The notes below the pieces were generated by a model, which did not search any database, was not told the DNA's origin, and was given only the letters and a program-made list of their open reading frames with translations. This document shows, one piece after another, positions 24,279 to 31,801 of a stretch of DNA of 46,681 bases. The position numbers and the translations under genes were made by a program. The stretch covers positions 1 to 46,681 of the forward strand of contig DATKLX010000222.1 in NCBI GenBank assembly GCA_035542155.1, read 5' to 3'. This DNA comes from DATKLX01 sp035542155 (lineage in GTDB: Bacteria > Chloroflexota > Anaerolineae > Anaerolineales > Anaerolineaceae). Position 1 is the stretch's first letter, and every line of letters starts with the position of its first letter.

Positions 24279-25211
24279 TCAATCGGCCAGGTCCGCGAAA
24301 AGCGGAGTGCTCAGGTAGCGCTCCCCAAAGGAGGGGATGATCACCACGATCAGCTTGCCCGCGTTTTCCGGGCGGCAGGCCACCTGGACGGCGGCCCAGG
24401 TCGCGGCCCCGGAAGAAATGCCGACGAGCAGACCCTCTTCCTTCGCCATGCGGCGCGCGTACTGGAAAGCGTCTTCGTTCTTGACGCGGATGACCTCGTC
24501 GTAAATCCTGGTATTCAGGACCTCGGGGATAAAGCCGGCCCCGATGCCCTGGATGGGATGCGGCCCCTTCTGGCCCCCGGAAAGCACCGGCGAGGCATCC
24601 GGCTCGACAGCGATAGCCTGGAAAGAGGGCTTACGCGACTTGATCACCTCGCCTACCCCGGTGATCGTCCCGCCGGTGCCGACGCCCGCGACGAGGATAT
24701 CCACCTTGCCATCGGTATCGCGCCAGATTTCCTCGGCGGTCGTCTTGCGGTGGATCTCCGGGTTGGCAGGGTTCTTAAACTGCTGGGGGATGAAATAGCG
24801 CGGGTCCGAGGCGGCCAGCTCTTCGGCGCGGCGGATGGCTCCAGGCATCCCTTCACTCCCGGGAGTGAGGATCAGCTCGGCGCCGTAGGCGCGCAGGAGC
24901 ATGCGGCGCTCTTTGCTCATCGTCTCCGGCATGACCAGGGTGCATTGATACCCCTTTGATGCGGCGACCATGGCCAGGCCGATCCCGGTATTGCCGCTGG
25001 TCGGCTCGAGGATGATCGTATCCGGCTTGATCTTGCCCGTTTTTTCGGCGTCCTCGATCATCGAAAGTCCGATGCGGTCCTTCACGCTGTGAGCCGGGTT
25101 GTAGAATTCCAGCTTGGCGACCACGGTCGCCCCAGCACCTTCGGTCACCCGGTTGAGGCGGACCAGCGGGGTGTTGCCCACCAGCTCAGCCACGTTATTT
25201 GCGATTTTCAT
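24279..25211 (-). CDS. cysK: Cysteine synthase A (O-acetylserine sulfhydrylase)
   Basis: 310 residues. The PLP lysine is Lys44 in HSVKDR, the substrate loop is TSGNTGIG, and the phosphate-binding loop GTGGTITG follows. The C-terminus SSGAATWAA is typical. It makes cysteine from O-acetylserine and sulfide. The ATG at 25211 has AAGGAG six bases upstream; a TTG one codon earlier is less likely. It is first in the cysK-cysE operon, behind a strong promoter and a 210-nt leader. Confidence 0.96.
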   Translation of the reverse strand: MKIANNVAELVGNTPLVRLNRVTEGAGATVVAKLEFYNPAHSVKDRIGLSMIEDAEKTGKIKPDTIILEPTSGNTGIGLAMVAASKGYQCTLVMPETMSKERRMLLRAYGAELILTPGSEGMPGAIRRAEELAASDPRYFIPQQFKNPANPEIHRKTTAEEIWRDTDGKVDILVAGVGTGGTITGVGEVIKSRKPSFQAIAVEPDASPVLSGGQKGPHPIQGIGAGFIPEVLNTRIYDEVIRVKNEDAFQYARRMAKEEGLLVGISSGAATWAAVQVACRPENAGKLIVVIIPSFGERYLSTPLFADLAD

Positions 25212-25425
25212 CAATCACTCCTTACACGGATAGGGTATAGTTAATAAGGAAACGGCCAACAGGTACAAAAAAAGGCTGCGAAACTCGCCCTGGTAAACAC
25301 AAGAATACCGCGGGGCTGTCCGCCGCCTTCGCCGTTGGCCGTACTTCAGCGCAGTCGCTGTTCTCTGGACGAGGCGGTGGCTAAGGGCCCCGCCTCTGAC
25401 ACATGCAAGTGTTTCTCATCATATA
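25212..25425 (-). promoter_or_regulatory. Long structured leader of cysK-cysE
   Basis: The transcript should begin near 25425. It opens with the GC-rich hairpin 25371-25398, then CAGCG-ACTG-CGCTG, a G/C-rich part, and GCGA-GTT-TCGC followed by AGCC and seven T (about 25265-25284), which could terminate early. It does not match the S-box or T-box consensus by eye. A control role is inferred. Confidence 0.45.
25371..25398 (-). repeat. GC-rich leader hairpin, copy 2
   Basis: GAGGCGG (25371-25377) pairs with CCGCCTC (25390-25396). On the minus strand the 14 bases CAGAGGCGGGGCCC equal those of copy 1 at 7274-7300; only the loop differs. Confidence 0.6.
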
Positions 25426-25431
25426 CAAAGG

Positions 25432-25459
25432 ATTATAAGGTTAAAAAAAGATCTGTCAA
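25432..25459 (-). promoter_or_regulatory. cysK promoter
   Basis: TTGACA (25454-25459), 16-bp spacer, TATAAT (25432-25437): a near-consensus sigma-70 type promoter. Confidence 0.85.
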
Positions 25460-25496
25460 GGGAATAAAGTAACGATTCTCAGGCATAATGTCCTAT

Positions 25497-25525
25497 TTGC
25501 CCAGCTAAGGGATTCTGGCTATAAT
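25497..25525 (+). promoter_or_regulatory. Promoter of the YHS gene
   Basis: TTGCCC (25497-25502), 17-bp spacer, TATAAT (25520-25525). It is divergent from the cysK promoter. Confidence 0.7.
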
Positions 25526-25614
25526 CAGGATTGAATAACCGCTAGCATCCCGGCAGACATCACTCCCTATCTCCGTTTTTACTTGTGGTCCCCTTGAGAG
25601 GAGGTAAATATCTC

Positions 25615-25785
25615 ATGGCGATTGATCCTGTTTGCGGCATGGAAGTCGACCCCCTGACTGCCGAGTATCTATCCGAATATGAAGATGAGATTTATTATTT
25701 CTGCAGTCCAGGATGCAAGCTCAGCTTTGACGCAGAACCGGAAGCCTACCTGGGAATCCAGAACGAGAACGAAGATCTAGATTAA
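25615..25785 (+). CDS. YHS-domain metal-binding protein
   Basis: 56 residues, almost entirely one YHS domain: DPVCGMEVDP, a YEDEIYYFCSPGC segment and a final FDAEPEAYL. The Cys residues at PVCGM and FCSPGC are the likely metal ligands; such domains often accompany copper or other heavy-metal handling. GGAGG lies 11 bases before the ATG. Its 3' end overlaps the convergent VOC gene by 9 bp. Confidence 0.88.
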   Translation: MAIDPVCGMEVDPLTAEYLSEYEDEIYYFCSPGCKLSFDAEPEAYLGIQNENEDLD

Positions 25786-26649
25786 CAATTCCACCCCATT
25801 GCCATCCGGATCGTGGAAGAGCAGGCTTTTTTGCGAGCTGAGCGGATCCTGTTTTTCTTCGACCGGGAGCCCCGCCTCGCGAACGCGGTCTGCCAGCAGG
25901 TTGCGGCTGGTGCGGTCGGGAACACGCAGGCCGAAGGATTTCAGGCCGACGCTGTTAGCCGGCGGCCGGGGAGCTCCCTTTCCGGCCCAGATATTGAGGC
26001 CGATATGGTGGTGATATTTGCCGGCAGCCAGAAACAGCGCACCGTGAAAATCTTCCTGCGTCACCTCTAACCCGAGCAGGTCCCGGTAAAAAGCCCGTGA
26101 GCGGTCCAGGTCCCCGACCTGGAGATGGATATGGCCGACGCCTATGCCGGGATGGGCGTTTTCCCTCACATCGCCGGCCGAATTGAGCAAATTGTTCAGG
26201 TCCAACGGGTCGCTAACCATGGCGATCTGCCCGTTTTTCCGCGGCCACACCGAGCGGGGCTTGTCGGCGTATAACTCCAACCCATTACCATCCGGATCGA
26301 CGGTATAGATTGCTTCGCTGACGCCGTGGTCGGCGGCGCCGATAAAGCGCCAGCCTTGCTGGATCAAGCCCTGCAGCGCGCGGCCCAGCCCGGCCCGGTT
26401 GGGGAAGCGGATGGCGACGTGATACAGTCCGGTCGTACTGGGGGGCTTGGGCTCGGCCTCGCGGTCTTCGGTCAAGATAAGCGCAGAGGGTTGGCTCTGA
26501 GAGGAAGATAAGATCGCCGTTCCGTTCTGGCGGTGAATCACCTGAAGGCCGAGTTTGTCCTTGTAGAAGCTCAACGCGCGGGTCATGCTGGCGACGATCA
26601 GATTCGCATATGCGATTTGTGTTTCAGCCGGTAAATAAAAATCCTTCAT
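25777..26649 (-). CDS. Two-domain VOC protein, extradiol dioxygenase-like
   Basis: 290 residues with two VOC halves (about 10-130 and 165-290). The C-terminal half keeps the metal triad: His in GHIHLQV, His in HHHIGLN and Glu in GNGVELL. The N-terminal half lacks the first His (AYANLIVASM), as usual where only one half binds metal. The layout resembles CatE-type catechol 2,3-dioxygenases, which open aromatic rings with Fe(II). The substrate is unknown. Its start has AGGTGAAGG upstream. Confidence 0.85.
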   Translation of the reverse strand: MKDFYLPAETQIAYANLIVASMTRALSFYKDKLGLQVIHRQNGTAILSSSQSQPSALILTEDREAEPKPPSTTGLYHVAIRFPNRAGLGRALQGLIQQGWRFIGAADHGVSEAIYTVDPDGNGLELYADKPRSVWPRKNGQIAMVSDPLDLNNLLNSAGDVRENAHPGIGVGHIHLQVGDLDRSRAFYRDLLGLEVTQEDFHGALFLAAGKYHHHIGLNIWAGKGAPRPPANSVGLKSFGLRVPDRTSRNLLADRVREAGLPVEEKQDPLSSQKSLLFHDPDGNGVELLI

Positions 26650-26751
26650 CCTTCACCTAATAGTCTAAAACTTTTCTCCAACCGTTAGTATACACATGTC
26701 ACCGGCTCATTCACCCCCTCTCAGCAAAGTCTAACCAAACTTTAACAAAGG

Positions 26752-27006
26752 CTAACTGACCTTCTCCGGGCAGGCAGCCGCGCACTCCGGAGGATTGGGG
26801 AGAACGGGTGTAGCGGATGGGCGCGAGAAGATCTTCTCGCTCAACACCTGTACGAAAGGGCGGTTCTGATCTTTGAGCGGCGCTTTTCCATTGGCTTTGG
26901 CGTCCCGCTCACGGGCCTCTGCGACCATGCGCTTCATCTCGATCGCCTCGAGCAGATCTTTTTCCTGTTGTTCGTAAACGACCCGAATTAATCCTGGGGT
27001 GATCAT
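26752..27006 (-). CDS. Small unknown protein with a LacI-type operator upstream
   Basis: 84 residues. The first half is a charged helix (VVYEQQEKDLLEAIEMKR), the rest is Pro-rich with two Cys near the C-terminus. AAGGAG precedes the ATG. The operator at 27038-27053 lies 32 bp upstream and matches that of the neighbouring lacI-type gene, so it is probably under that regulator. Function unknown. Confidence 0.7.
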   Translation of the reverse strand: MITPGLIRVVYEQQEKDLLEAIEMKRMVAEARERDAKANGKAPLKDQNRPFVQVLSEKIFSRPSATPVLPNPPECAAACPEKVS

Positions 27007-27037
27007 GGCAGTATCTCCTTTATTCTTTCGATCGATA

Positions 27038-27053
27038 TTGCAACCGGTTGCAA
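27038..27053. promoter_or_regulatory. LacI-family operator before the small unknown gene
   Basis: TTGCAACCGGTTGCAA is a perfect 16-bp palindrome with the central CG of LacI/GalR sites. TTGGAA and CAATAT could flank it as -35 and -10, about 18 bp apart. Confidence 0.75.
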
Positions 27054-27062
27054 GGTGCTTCC

Positions 27063-27086
27063 AAAAAAAGCCAGCTTGAGAGCTGG
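27063..27086 (-). terminator. Terminator of the lacI-type gene
   Basis: CCAGCT (27071-27076) pairs with AGCTGG (27081-27086) and is followed on the minus strand by seven T. Confidence 0.8.
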
Positions 27087-27126
27087 ATCCGGTTTGAATT
27101 TGCCTTTATTTCCAAAACAAATTTTC

Positions 27127-28140
27127 TCAAGCCGACTTGCGCACCACCAGTTCGACCGGTACGGTCACATTGGTCACCACGCCGGTCTGCAGGTTCTGGA
27201 TCAGATTCTGCGCCAGAAGCTTTCCTGCCAGGGGTACGTTCTGGCGGATGGTGGTCAGCGGCGGGTAGTAGATCTCGGCGATCGACAGATCGTCGTATCC
27301 CACCACAGCGACATCATCCGGCACCCGCCGCCCGCTCTCGCGGAGGGCGTTGATCGCGGTGATCGCCATCAGGTCGCTGTTGACGAATGCCGCGTCCAGG
27401 TTAGGGGCCTGCTCCAGCAGCTTTTGTATCCCTGTGCCTCCCGAGGGAAGGGAGTAATCGCCATAAGTGATCAGGGCCTGGTCGATTGGGCGCCCGGCTG
27501 CGCGAAGAGCTTCTTCATAGCCGCTGTAGCGCTGCTGGACTTCGTATTGGTTCGCCGGCCCACCCATGAAAGCGATACGCTGCCTTCCTGAACGGATCAG
27601 ATACTCAGTAGCCAGTCTGCCGCCATTGAAGTTATCCCCGGAGACGGTGGAGTAGCGGTTGTTTTCCGGCGATACTCCCCACACGATGAACGGCGCGCCG
27701 ATGTCCAGCAGAGCCTGGATATGCGCCTGCTTGCGCGCGAAGGTCATCAAGATGAACCCATCGACGCGCCCGCTGTCGAGATACTGGCGGGCCCAATCCG
27801 TGTCGCGCGGGTCGACGTGGATCTCGAGCATATCGTAGCCATTGGCGGAGAGGGTGCGGGTGATCCCGCCATTGATCTCCAGCCCAAACAGGTCGGCCAC
27901 GGAGAATTCTTTGTGGTAGCAGTGAGTCACATACCCAATCGTCCGGCTTTGCTTGAGGCTCAACCGCCGCGCGGGAGCGTTGAGCTGGAAGTTGTGCATG
28001 GCAGCAATGGCGCGAATGCGCTCCTTGGTCTCATCGCCGATCAGGGGGCTGTCGTTCAGGGCGCGCGAAACGGTCGATTTGGAGACGTTAGCCAGCCGGG
28101 CGACATCGGCGATGGTTTGGACGGGTTTCTTGCTGCTCAT
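27127..28140 (-). CDS. LacI-family transcriptional regulator
   Basis: 337 residues. Residues 8-55 are the LacI helix-turn-helix and hinge (TIADVARLANVSKSTVSRAL, then NAPARRLSLKQS). The rest is a periplasmic-binding-protein-like sensor domain with FILMTFARKQ, FMGGPANQYEV and VGYDDLSIAEIYYPPLTTIRQ. The effector is probably a sugar. GAGGAAATCC precedes the ATG at 28140; the longer frame upstream would run through the promoter and operator. Operators at its own promoter and before the next gene point to autoregulation and one nearby target. Whether the xylulokinase gene is also controlled is not shown. Confidence 0.92.
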   Translation of the reverse strand: MSSKKPVQTIADVARLANVSKSTVSRALNDSPLIGDETKERIRAIAAMHNFQLNAPARRLSLKQSRTIGYVTHCYHKEFSVADLFGLEINGGITRTLSANGYDMLEIHVDPRDTDWARQYLDSGRVDGFILMTFARKQAHIQALLDIGAPFIVWGVSPENNRYSTVSGDNFNGGRLATEYLIRSGRQRIAFMGGPANQYEVQQRYSGYEEALRAAGRPIDQALITYGDYSLPSGGTGIQKLLEQAPNLDAAFVNSDLMAITAINALRESGRRVPDDVAVVGYDDLSIAEIYYPPLTTIRQNVPLAGKLLAQNLIQNLQTGVVTNVTVPVELVVRKSA

Positions 28141-28156
28141 GGATTTCCTCGTTTTA

Positions 28157-28171
28157 TTGCAACCGGTTGCA
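28157..28171. promoter_or_regulatory. LacI-family operator at its own promoter
   Basis: TGCAACCGGTTGCA (28158-28171) starts at the very end of the -10 box, where a bound repressor would block RNA polymerase. Confidence 0.8.
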
Positions 28172-28199
28172 TTATACGACATCCTCAAACGAAAGTCAA
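28171..28199 (-). promoter_or_regulatory. Promoter of the lacI-type gene
   Basis: TTGACT (28194-28199), 17-bp spacer, TATAAT (28171-28176). Confidence 0.85.
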
Positions 28200-28394
28200 T
28201 CCCCCAATTCCCCAAACCATTGCGCCTGGCCCGGTTCGATATTATGATAGATAAAAGGATATCTAGACATGGTTTAAAGCTTGAACCATGTAGAGGCAAA
28301 GGACACAAATGAGTCACGAAGAAGTAGCTGTTCTTTGTTCCCTTTTTCTTTCCTTCGCGTTTCCTTCGTGGTTTATCATTTTCAGGAGGAGGGC

Positions 28395-28709
28395 ATGGGC
28401 TTTTTTCAAGATATATTTGGCGACGGGCTGCCTCCCATCCCGAAAGAACAGCGCCAGGAAGTTGAGAGCCTGATCAAGGAATTGATCCAGATCGGCAAGC
28501 GAGATGATTTTCTCTCCGAGCGCCCCGGTGGACAGTTCAACGCCCAGTGCCACCACGTCCGCGCCCGCGCAATCGGTAAGCGCCTGAATGAAATCGGAGG
28601 GCTGCCGTTGATGGAAGCGGCTCACAAGCGAGTGCGCAAAAAGCTGGGCATGAATTTAACCTCCCATCTCGACTATGCCTGGTCCGAGATCGGGAAGTGG
28701 ATTCCGTGA
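28395..28709 (+). CDS. Unknown small basic protein
   Basis: 104 residues. AGGAGG stands just before the ATG. The N-terminus MGFFQDIFGDGLPP is followed by helices, with CHHVRARAIGKRLNEIGG and a C-terminal LDYAWSEIGKWIP. No membrane helix or known motif. It may be soluble and helical. The neighbouring spacer contains repeats, so it is probably a separate transcript. Confidence 0.65.
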   Translation: MGFFQDIFGDGLPPIPKEQRQEVESLIKELIQIGKRDDFLSERPGGQFNAQCHHVRARAIGKRLNEIGGLPLMEAAHKRVRKKLGMNLTSHLDYAWSEIGKWIP

Positions 28710-28711
28710 AG

Positions 28712-28795
28712 AAGTCAATCAGGCACTTCGTTACCAGGTTACTCAGGCAGTTCGTGACCAGTTGCCTGAGCAACTTGTTGACTTAGTAGCTAAGT
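28712..28795. repeat. Imperfect tandem repeat and hairpins before xylB
   Basis: A unit of about 24 bases, AGGCACTTCGTTACCAGGTT, recurs as AGGCAGTTCGTGACCAGTTG. CTCAGGCA/TGCCTGAG (28742-28749, 28763-28770) and ACTTAG-TAG-CTAAGT (28781-28795) form hairpins, and AAGTCAA/TTGACTT enclose the whole. Confidence 0.6.
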
Positions 28796-30287
28796 GACTG
28801 GTTCTTCTCTCCTTCTTTTAGGCATCGACCTGGGGACCTCCAGCCTGAAGGTGGTGCTGGTCGACAGCGCCGGAGCTGTTCGGGCCAGCGCGGCGCGGGC
28901 CTACCCCATCGATACGCCTCACCCGGGCTGGGCCGAGCAGGATCCGCAGACCTGGATCGACGCGGCGGACGAGTGCATCCGCGCCTGCCTGAGCGAGGCC
29001 GGGGTCCCGCGGGGAAGCGTGGCGGGACTGGGGCTTTCGGGACAGATGCACACCCTGGTCTGCCTGGATCGGAGCGGGCGCCCGGTCCGCCCGGCCATCC
29101 TGTGGGCCGACCAGCGCAGCGCTCCGCAGGTGGAGCAGGTTACCAATCTTCTCGGAAGAGAAAAACTGAAGGCCTGGACCGGCAACCCCCTGGCGGCAGG
29201 CTTTATGCTCGCTTCCTGGCTGTGGCTGCGCGCCGAGAAACCGGAAACTGCCGGGAAGACCTGCACCCTTCTCTTGCCGAAAGATTACCTTCGCTACCGC
29301 CTGACCGGCGAGCCAGGTAGCGAGCCCAGCGACGCCTCTTCCACGCTGCTGTTCGATCCTTACCACCAGGACTGGAGCGCGGAGATCCTCCATGCCCTGG
29401 AAATCGACCGGGCCCTGCTGCCCAGCCTGCATCCCTCCGCCGCGGTGGCGGGAGGGTTGAGCGCGGAAGCGGCCAGCCGCTGCGAGCTGCGCCCAGGCCT
29501 GCCTGTGGTCTTCGGCGGAGGTGACCAGGCCATGCAGGCGGTCGGCAACGGTATCATCGCCCCCGGCCAGCTCTCGGCGACGATCGGCACCGGCGGGCAG
29601 CTCTTCGCCCCCCTGGCCGAGCCCGTCCCCGACCCCGGGCTACGCGTCCACCTCTTTTGCCACGCCTTGCCGCGGACCTGGCACTTGCTCGCCGCGGTCC
29701 TCTCCGCCGGGCTGTGTTTGCGCTGGCTGCGCGACCAGGTCTTTGGGGGTGGGGATTTCCAGGCGATCGCCGACGCGGCGGCCCAGGTCCCTGCCGGGGC
29801 GGAGGGGCTGTTCTTCCTTCCTTACCTGGCGGGTGAGCGCACCCCCTATATGGACCCGAACCTGCGCGGGGCGTTTCTCGGCCTGGGGCTGCGCCACGGA
29901 CAGGCGCACCTGGCCCGGGCGGTGATGGAAGGCGTGGCCTTCTCCCTGCGCCAGGGATTGGACCTCATCGGCGAGCTGGCAGCGCCGGTGGAACGGTTGG
30001 TCGCCTCGGGGGGCGGGTCGGGGCATCCGCTCTGGCTGCAGTTAATGGCGGATATCTTCGACCGGCCCATCTGGCAGACCCGGACCCGTGAAGCCGCCGC
30101 GGTCGGAGCCGCGCTGCTGGCCGGGGTGGGCGCGGGAATCTACGCGGATATCCCTGCCGCCTGCAAGGAAACGGTGCGCTGGTACCCCGAACCGGTCCTG
30201 CCAGATCCGCACAGAGCTGAACTGTATTCCCGGAAATATGCGGAGTTCCGGCGACTTACCCCCGCGCTGCGGGAATGGCTGCGATAG
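28794..30287 (+). CDS. xylB: Xylulokinase (FGGY family)
   Basis: 497 residues. GIDLGTSSLKVVLVD at the start, WAEQDPQTW, LSGQMHTLV, AILWADQRS, LLPKDYLRYRLTG and SDASSTLLFD. The catalytic base is Asp244 in GGGDQA, followed by IGTGGQLF and a C-terminal ASGGGSGHPLWLQLMADI. It phosphorylates D-xylulose with ATP. No xylose isomerase is present. The only possible start is GTG at 28794, directly after an in-frame TAA, without a Shine-Dalgarno and inside a small hairpin. Confidence 0.9.
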   Translation: MTGSSLLLLGIDLGTSSLKVVLVDSAGAVRASAARAYPIDTPHPGWAEQDPQTWIDAADECIRACLSEAGVPRGSVAGLGLSGQMHTLVCLDRSGRPVRPAILWADQRSAPQVEQVTNLLGREKLKAWTGNPLAAGFMLASWLWLRAEKPETAGKTCTLLLPKDYLRYRLTGEPGSEPSDASSTLLFDPYHQDWSAEILHALEIDRALLPSLHPSAAVAGGLSAEAASRCELRPGLPVVFGGGDQAMQAVGNGIIAPGQLSATIGTGGQLFAPLAEPVPDPGLRVHLFCHALPRTWHLLAAVLSAGLCLRWLRDQVFGGGDFQAIADAAAQVPAGAEGLFFLPYLAGERTPYMDPNLRGAFLGLGLRHGQAHLARAVMEGVAFSLRQGLDLIGELAAPVERLVASGGGSGHPLWLQLMADIFDRPIWQTRTREAAAVGAALLAGVGAGIYADIPAACKETVRWYPEPVLPDPHRAELYSRKYAEFRRLTPALREWLR

Positions 30288-30290
30288 AGC

Positions 30291-31313
30291 TCAGTGGAGA
30301 TCGTGGTAGGCGCGGACCCGCTCGAGCAGCGGGCGGACGTCCGGCTCGGGATTGGGGGTAGGCCCGGTCGGGTCTCCCGGTTCCTCCTGGCCGGCAAGCG
30401 CGGCCGCCAGCGCCAGGCAGCCGTCCGCCAGACACTCGGGATGATAACCCCCTTCCAGCACGCAGACCTGCTTCCCTTCACAGAATTCCTCCGCCAGCTC
30501 GACCAGTCCCCGCGACAGGCGGTAGAACCCACCGGTCGACAGCCCCAGGCTGGCCAGCGGGTCGGACCAGTGGGCGTCGAACCCGGCGGAGACGAACAGC
30601 GCCTGCGGGCGAACGCTGGCTGCCAGCGGGCGGATGACCGTCTCCAGGATTTGGGCAAAAGCCCGGTCGCCGGCCCGGGCCGGCAGCGGTACGTTGACGA
30701 TCCGCCCACGGGCGTGCGCAGCTTCTTCGAGGCTTCCCGTCCCGGGATAGATGCCCCACTGGTGGGTTGAGAGGAAGGCCACCCGCTCTTCCCTCCAGAA
30801 GATATCCTCGGTGCCGTTGCCGTGGTGCACGTCGAAATCGACGACGAGGACGCGCTCCAGGCCCATACTCAATGCGGCGTAGACGGCGATTGCCAGGTTG
30901 TTGAGCAGGCAGAAGCCCATCGCCCGGTCGCGTTCCGCGTGATGGCCCGGCGGGCGGACGAGGGCCAGCCCTGCGGAGGCTTCTCCACGCAGTACGGCGC
31001 GGGCGCAGGCCAGCGCGCCGCCGGCGGCGTCGAGTGCGGCCTGCCACGAGGCCTGTGTGACGTAGGTCGGCGCCCCGTCGATAATTGCCGGACCCTGGCG
31101 GCAGGCCTCCTGCAGAAATTCGACCAGCTCGGGTGTGTGAGCGGCCTGGATCTCCTCAACGCTTGCGGGCCGGAATGGAAGCCAGTCCAGCCGGTCCGCG
31201 AAGGGAGCCTCTTTCAGCCGCCCAAAGCCGGAGAAGCGTTCCGGCGCTTCGGGGTGCCCGGGGTATCCGTGCGCGGGCGAAGGAACCATCACACAGGCAA
31301 TCTTTTCGGCCAT
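30291..31313 (-). CDS. Histone deacetylase superfamily protein
   Basis: 340 residues. The class II HDAC pattern is complete: RPPGHHA with His124 and His125, VVDFDVHHGNGT with Asp161 and His163 as zinc ligands, SAGFDAH with Asp246 as third ligand, and LEGGY with Tyr290. Bacterial members deacetylate acetyl-lysine, acetylpolyamines or acetoin-related substrates; the substrate here is unknown. The gene converges with xylB (3-bp gap). GGGAGAG precedes the start. Confidence 0.93.
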   Translation of the reverse strand: MAEKIACVMVPSPAHGYPGHPEAPERFSGFGRLKEAPFADRLDWLPFRPASVEEIQAAHTPELVEFLQEACRQGPAIIDGAPTYVTQASWQAALDAAGGALACARAVLRGEASAGLALVRPPGHHAERDRAMGFCLLNNLAIAVYAALSMGLERVLVVDFDVHHGNGTEDIFWREERVAFLSTHQWGIYPGTGSLEEAAHARGRIVNVPLPARAGDRAFAQILETVIRPLAASVRPQALFVSAGFDAHWSDPLASLGLSTGGFYRLSRGLVELAEEFCEGKQVCVLEGGYHPECLADGCLALAAALAGQEEPGDPTGPTPNPEPDVRPLLERVRAYHDLH

Positions 31314-31348
31314 TTGCTCTCCCAGTGAAACCTCAGACTCATAGATTA

Positions 31349-31377
31349 ATTATAGGATAAGAACCGGTCTCCCAGAA
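31349..31377 (-). promoter_or_regulatory. Possible promoter of the deacetylase gene
   Basis: TTCTGG (31372-31377), 17-bp spacer, TATAAT (31349-31354) on the minus strand. Confidence 0.4.
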
Positions 31378-31715
31378 CGCGTCCAGTAGACGCACACTTT
31401 TCTATTAAAATAAAGGGAGACCCATCATCAATACCTAAGCCGGCAACCCACTCCACGCCAAAGCCATGGCGAACCGGACGCAAAGCACCCTCTCCTGCCT
31501 CCCCCATTTTCAAAAAACTGAAAATGGGGGAGGAAAACGGTTCTCGGTACTCGAATTTCGCCCTTTAAAAGCGACCACCAGGCATGGGGGGGACATGCCT
31601 GGTGGTCTTCAGGGAGGGAAAACCACCGTTCGCAAACGGACAACACGGGGGGGACGTGCTGAACATTGTTCTACGGTGGAGACACCAGTTTTACCAATAA
31701 AAGGTGGCTGGTGTC
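31366..31715. repeat. Array of strong hairpins, no gene
   Basis: This is the core of a 488-bp stretch (31314-31801) without a gene. Stems: GGTCTCCC/GGGAGACC (31366-31422) around GCGTC/GACGC; a 15-bp perfect stem at 31498-31512/31519-31533; a 14-bp perfect stem at 31573-31586/31594-31607 with loop GGGGGGA; CCACCGT/ACGGTGG (31623-31679) enclosing CCGTT/AACGG and CACG-GGGGGGA-CGTG; and GACACCAG/CTGGTGTC (31681-31715) around TTTTA/TAAAA. The 14-bp stem is followed on the minus strand by GCTTTT and may end the upstream NYN transcript. The right end (31716-31801) is AT-rich with no clear feature. Confidence 0.7.
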
Positions 31716-31801
31716 TTAGTGAGAATATACATCATAATAGTCTGAATTACATTAAAAATAGATTAGAAACAAGACTAAGTAAGTCTAAATTTATTCCGCC
31801 T

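Noticed and set aside
25250..25400. T-box or S-box riboswitch before cysK
   Set aside because: An ACCGCGG string on the plus strand recalls the T-box, but it is on the wrong strand for cysK and the GGGTGG part is missing. S-box core sequences are absent.
31428..31646. 72-codon minus-strand frame
   Set aside because: It consists of the hairpin stems read as codons; no ribosome binding site.
31366..31715. CRISPR array
   Set aside because: The repeats are hairpins of different sequence without regular spacing or spacers, and no cas gene is near.
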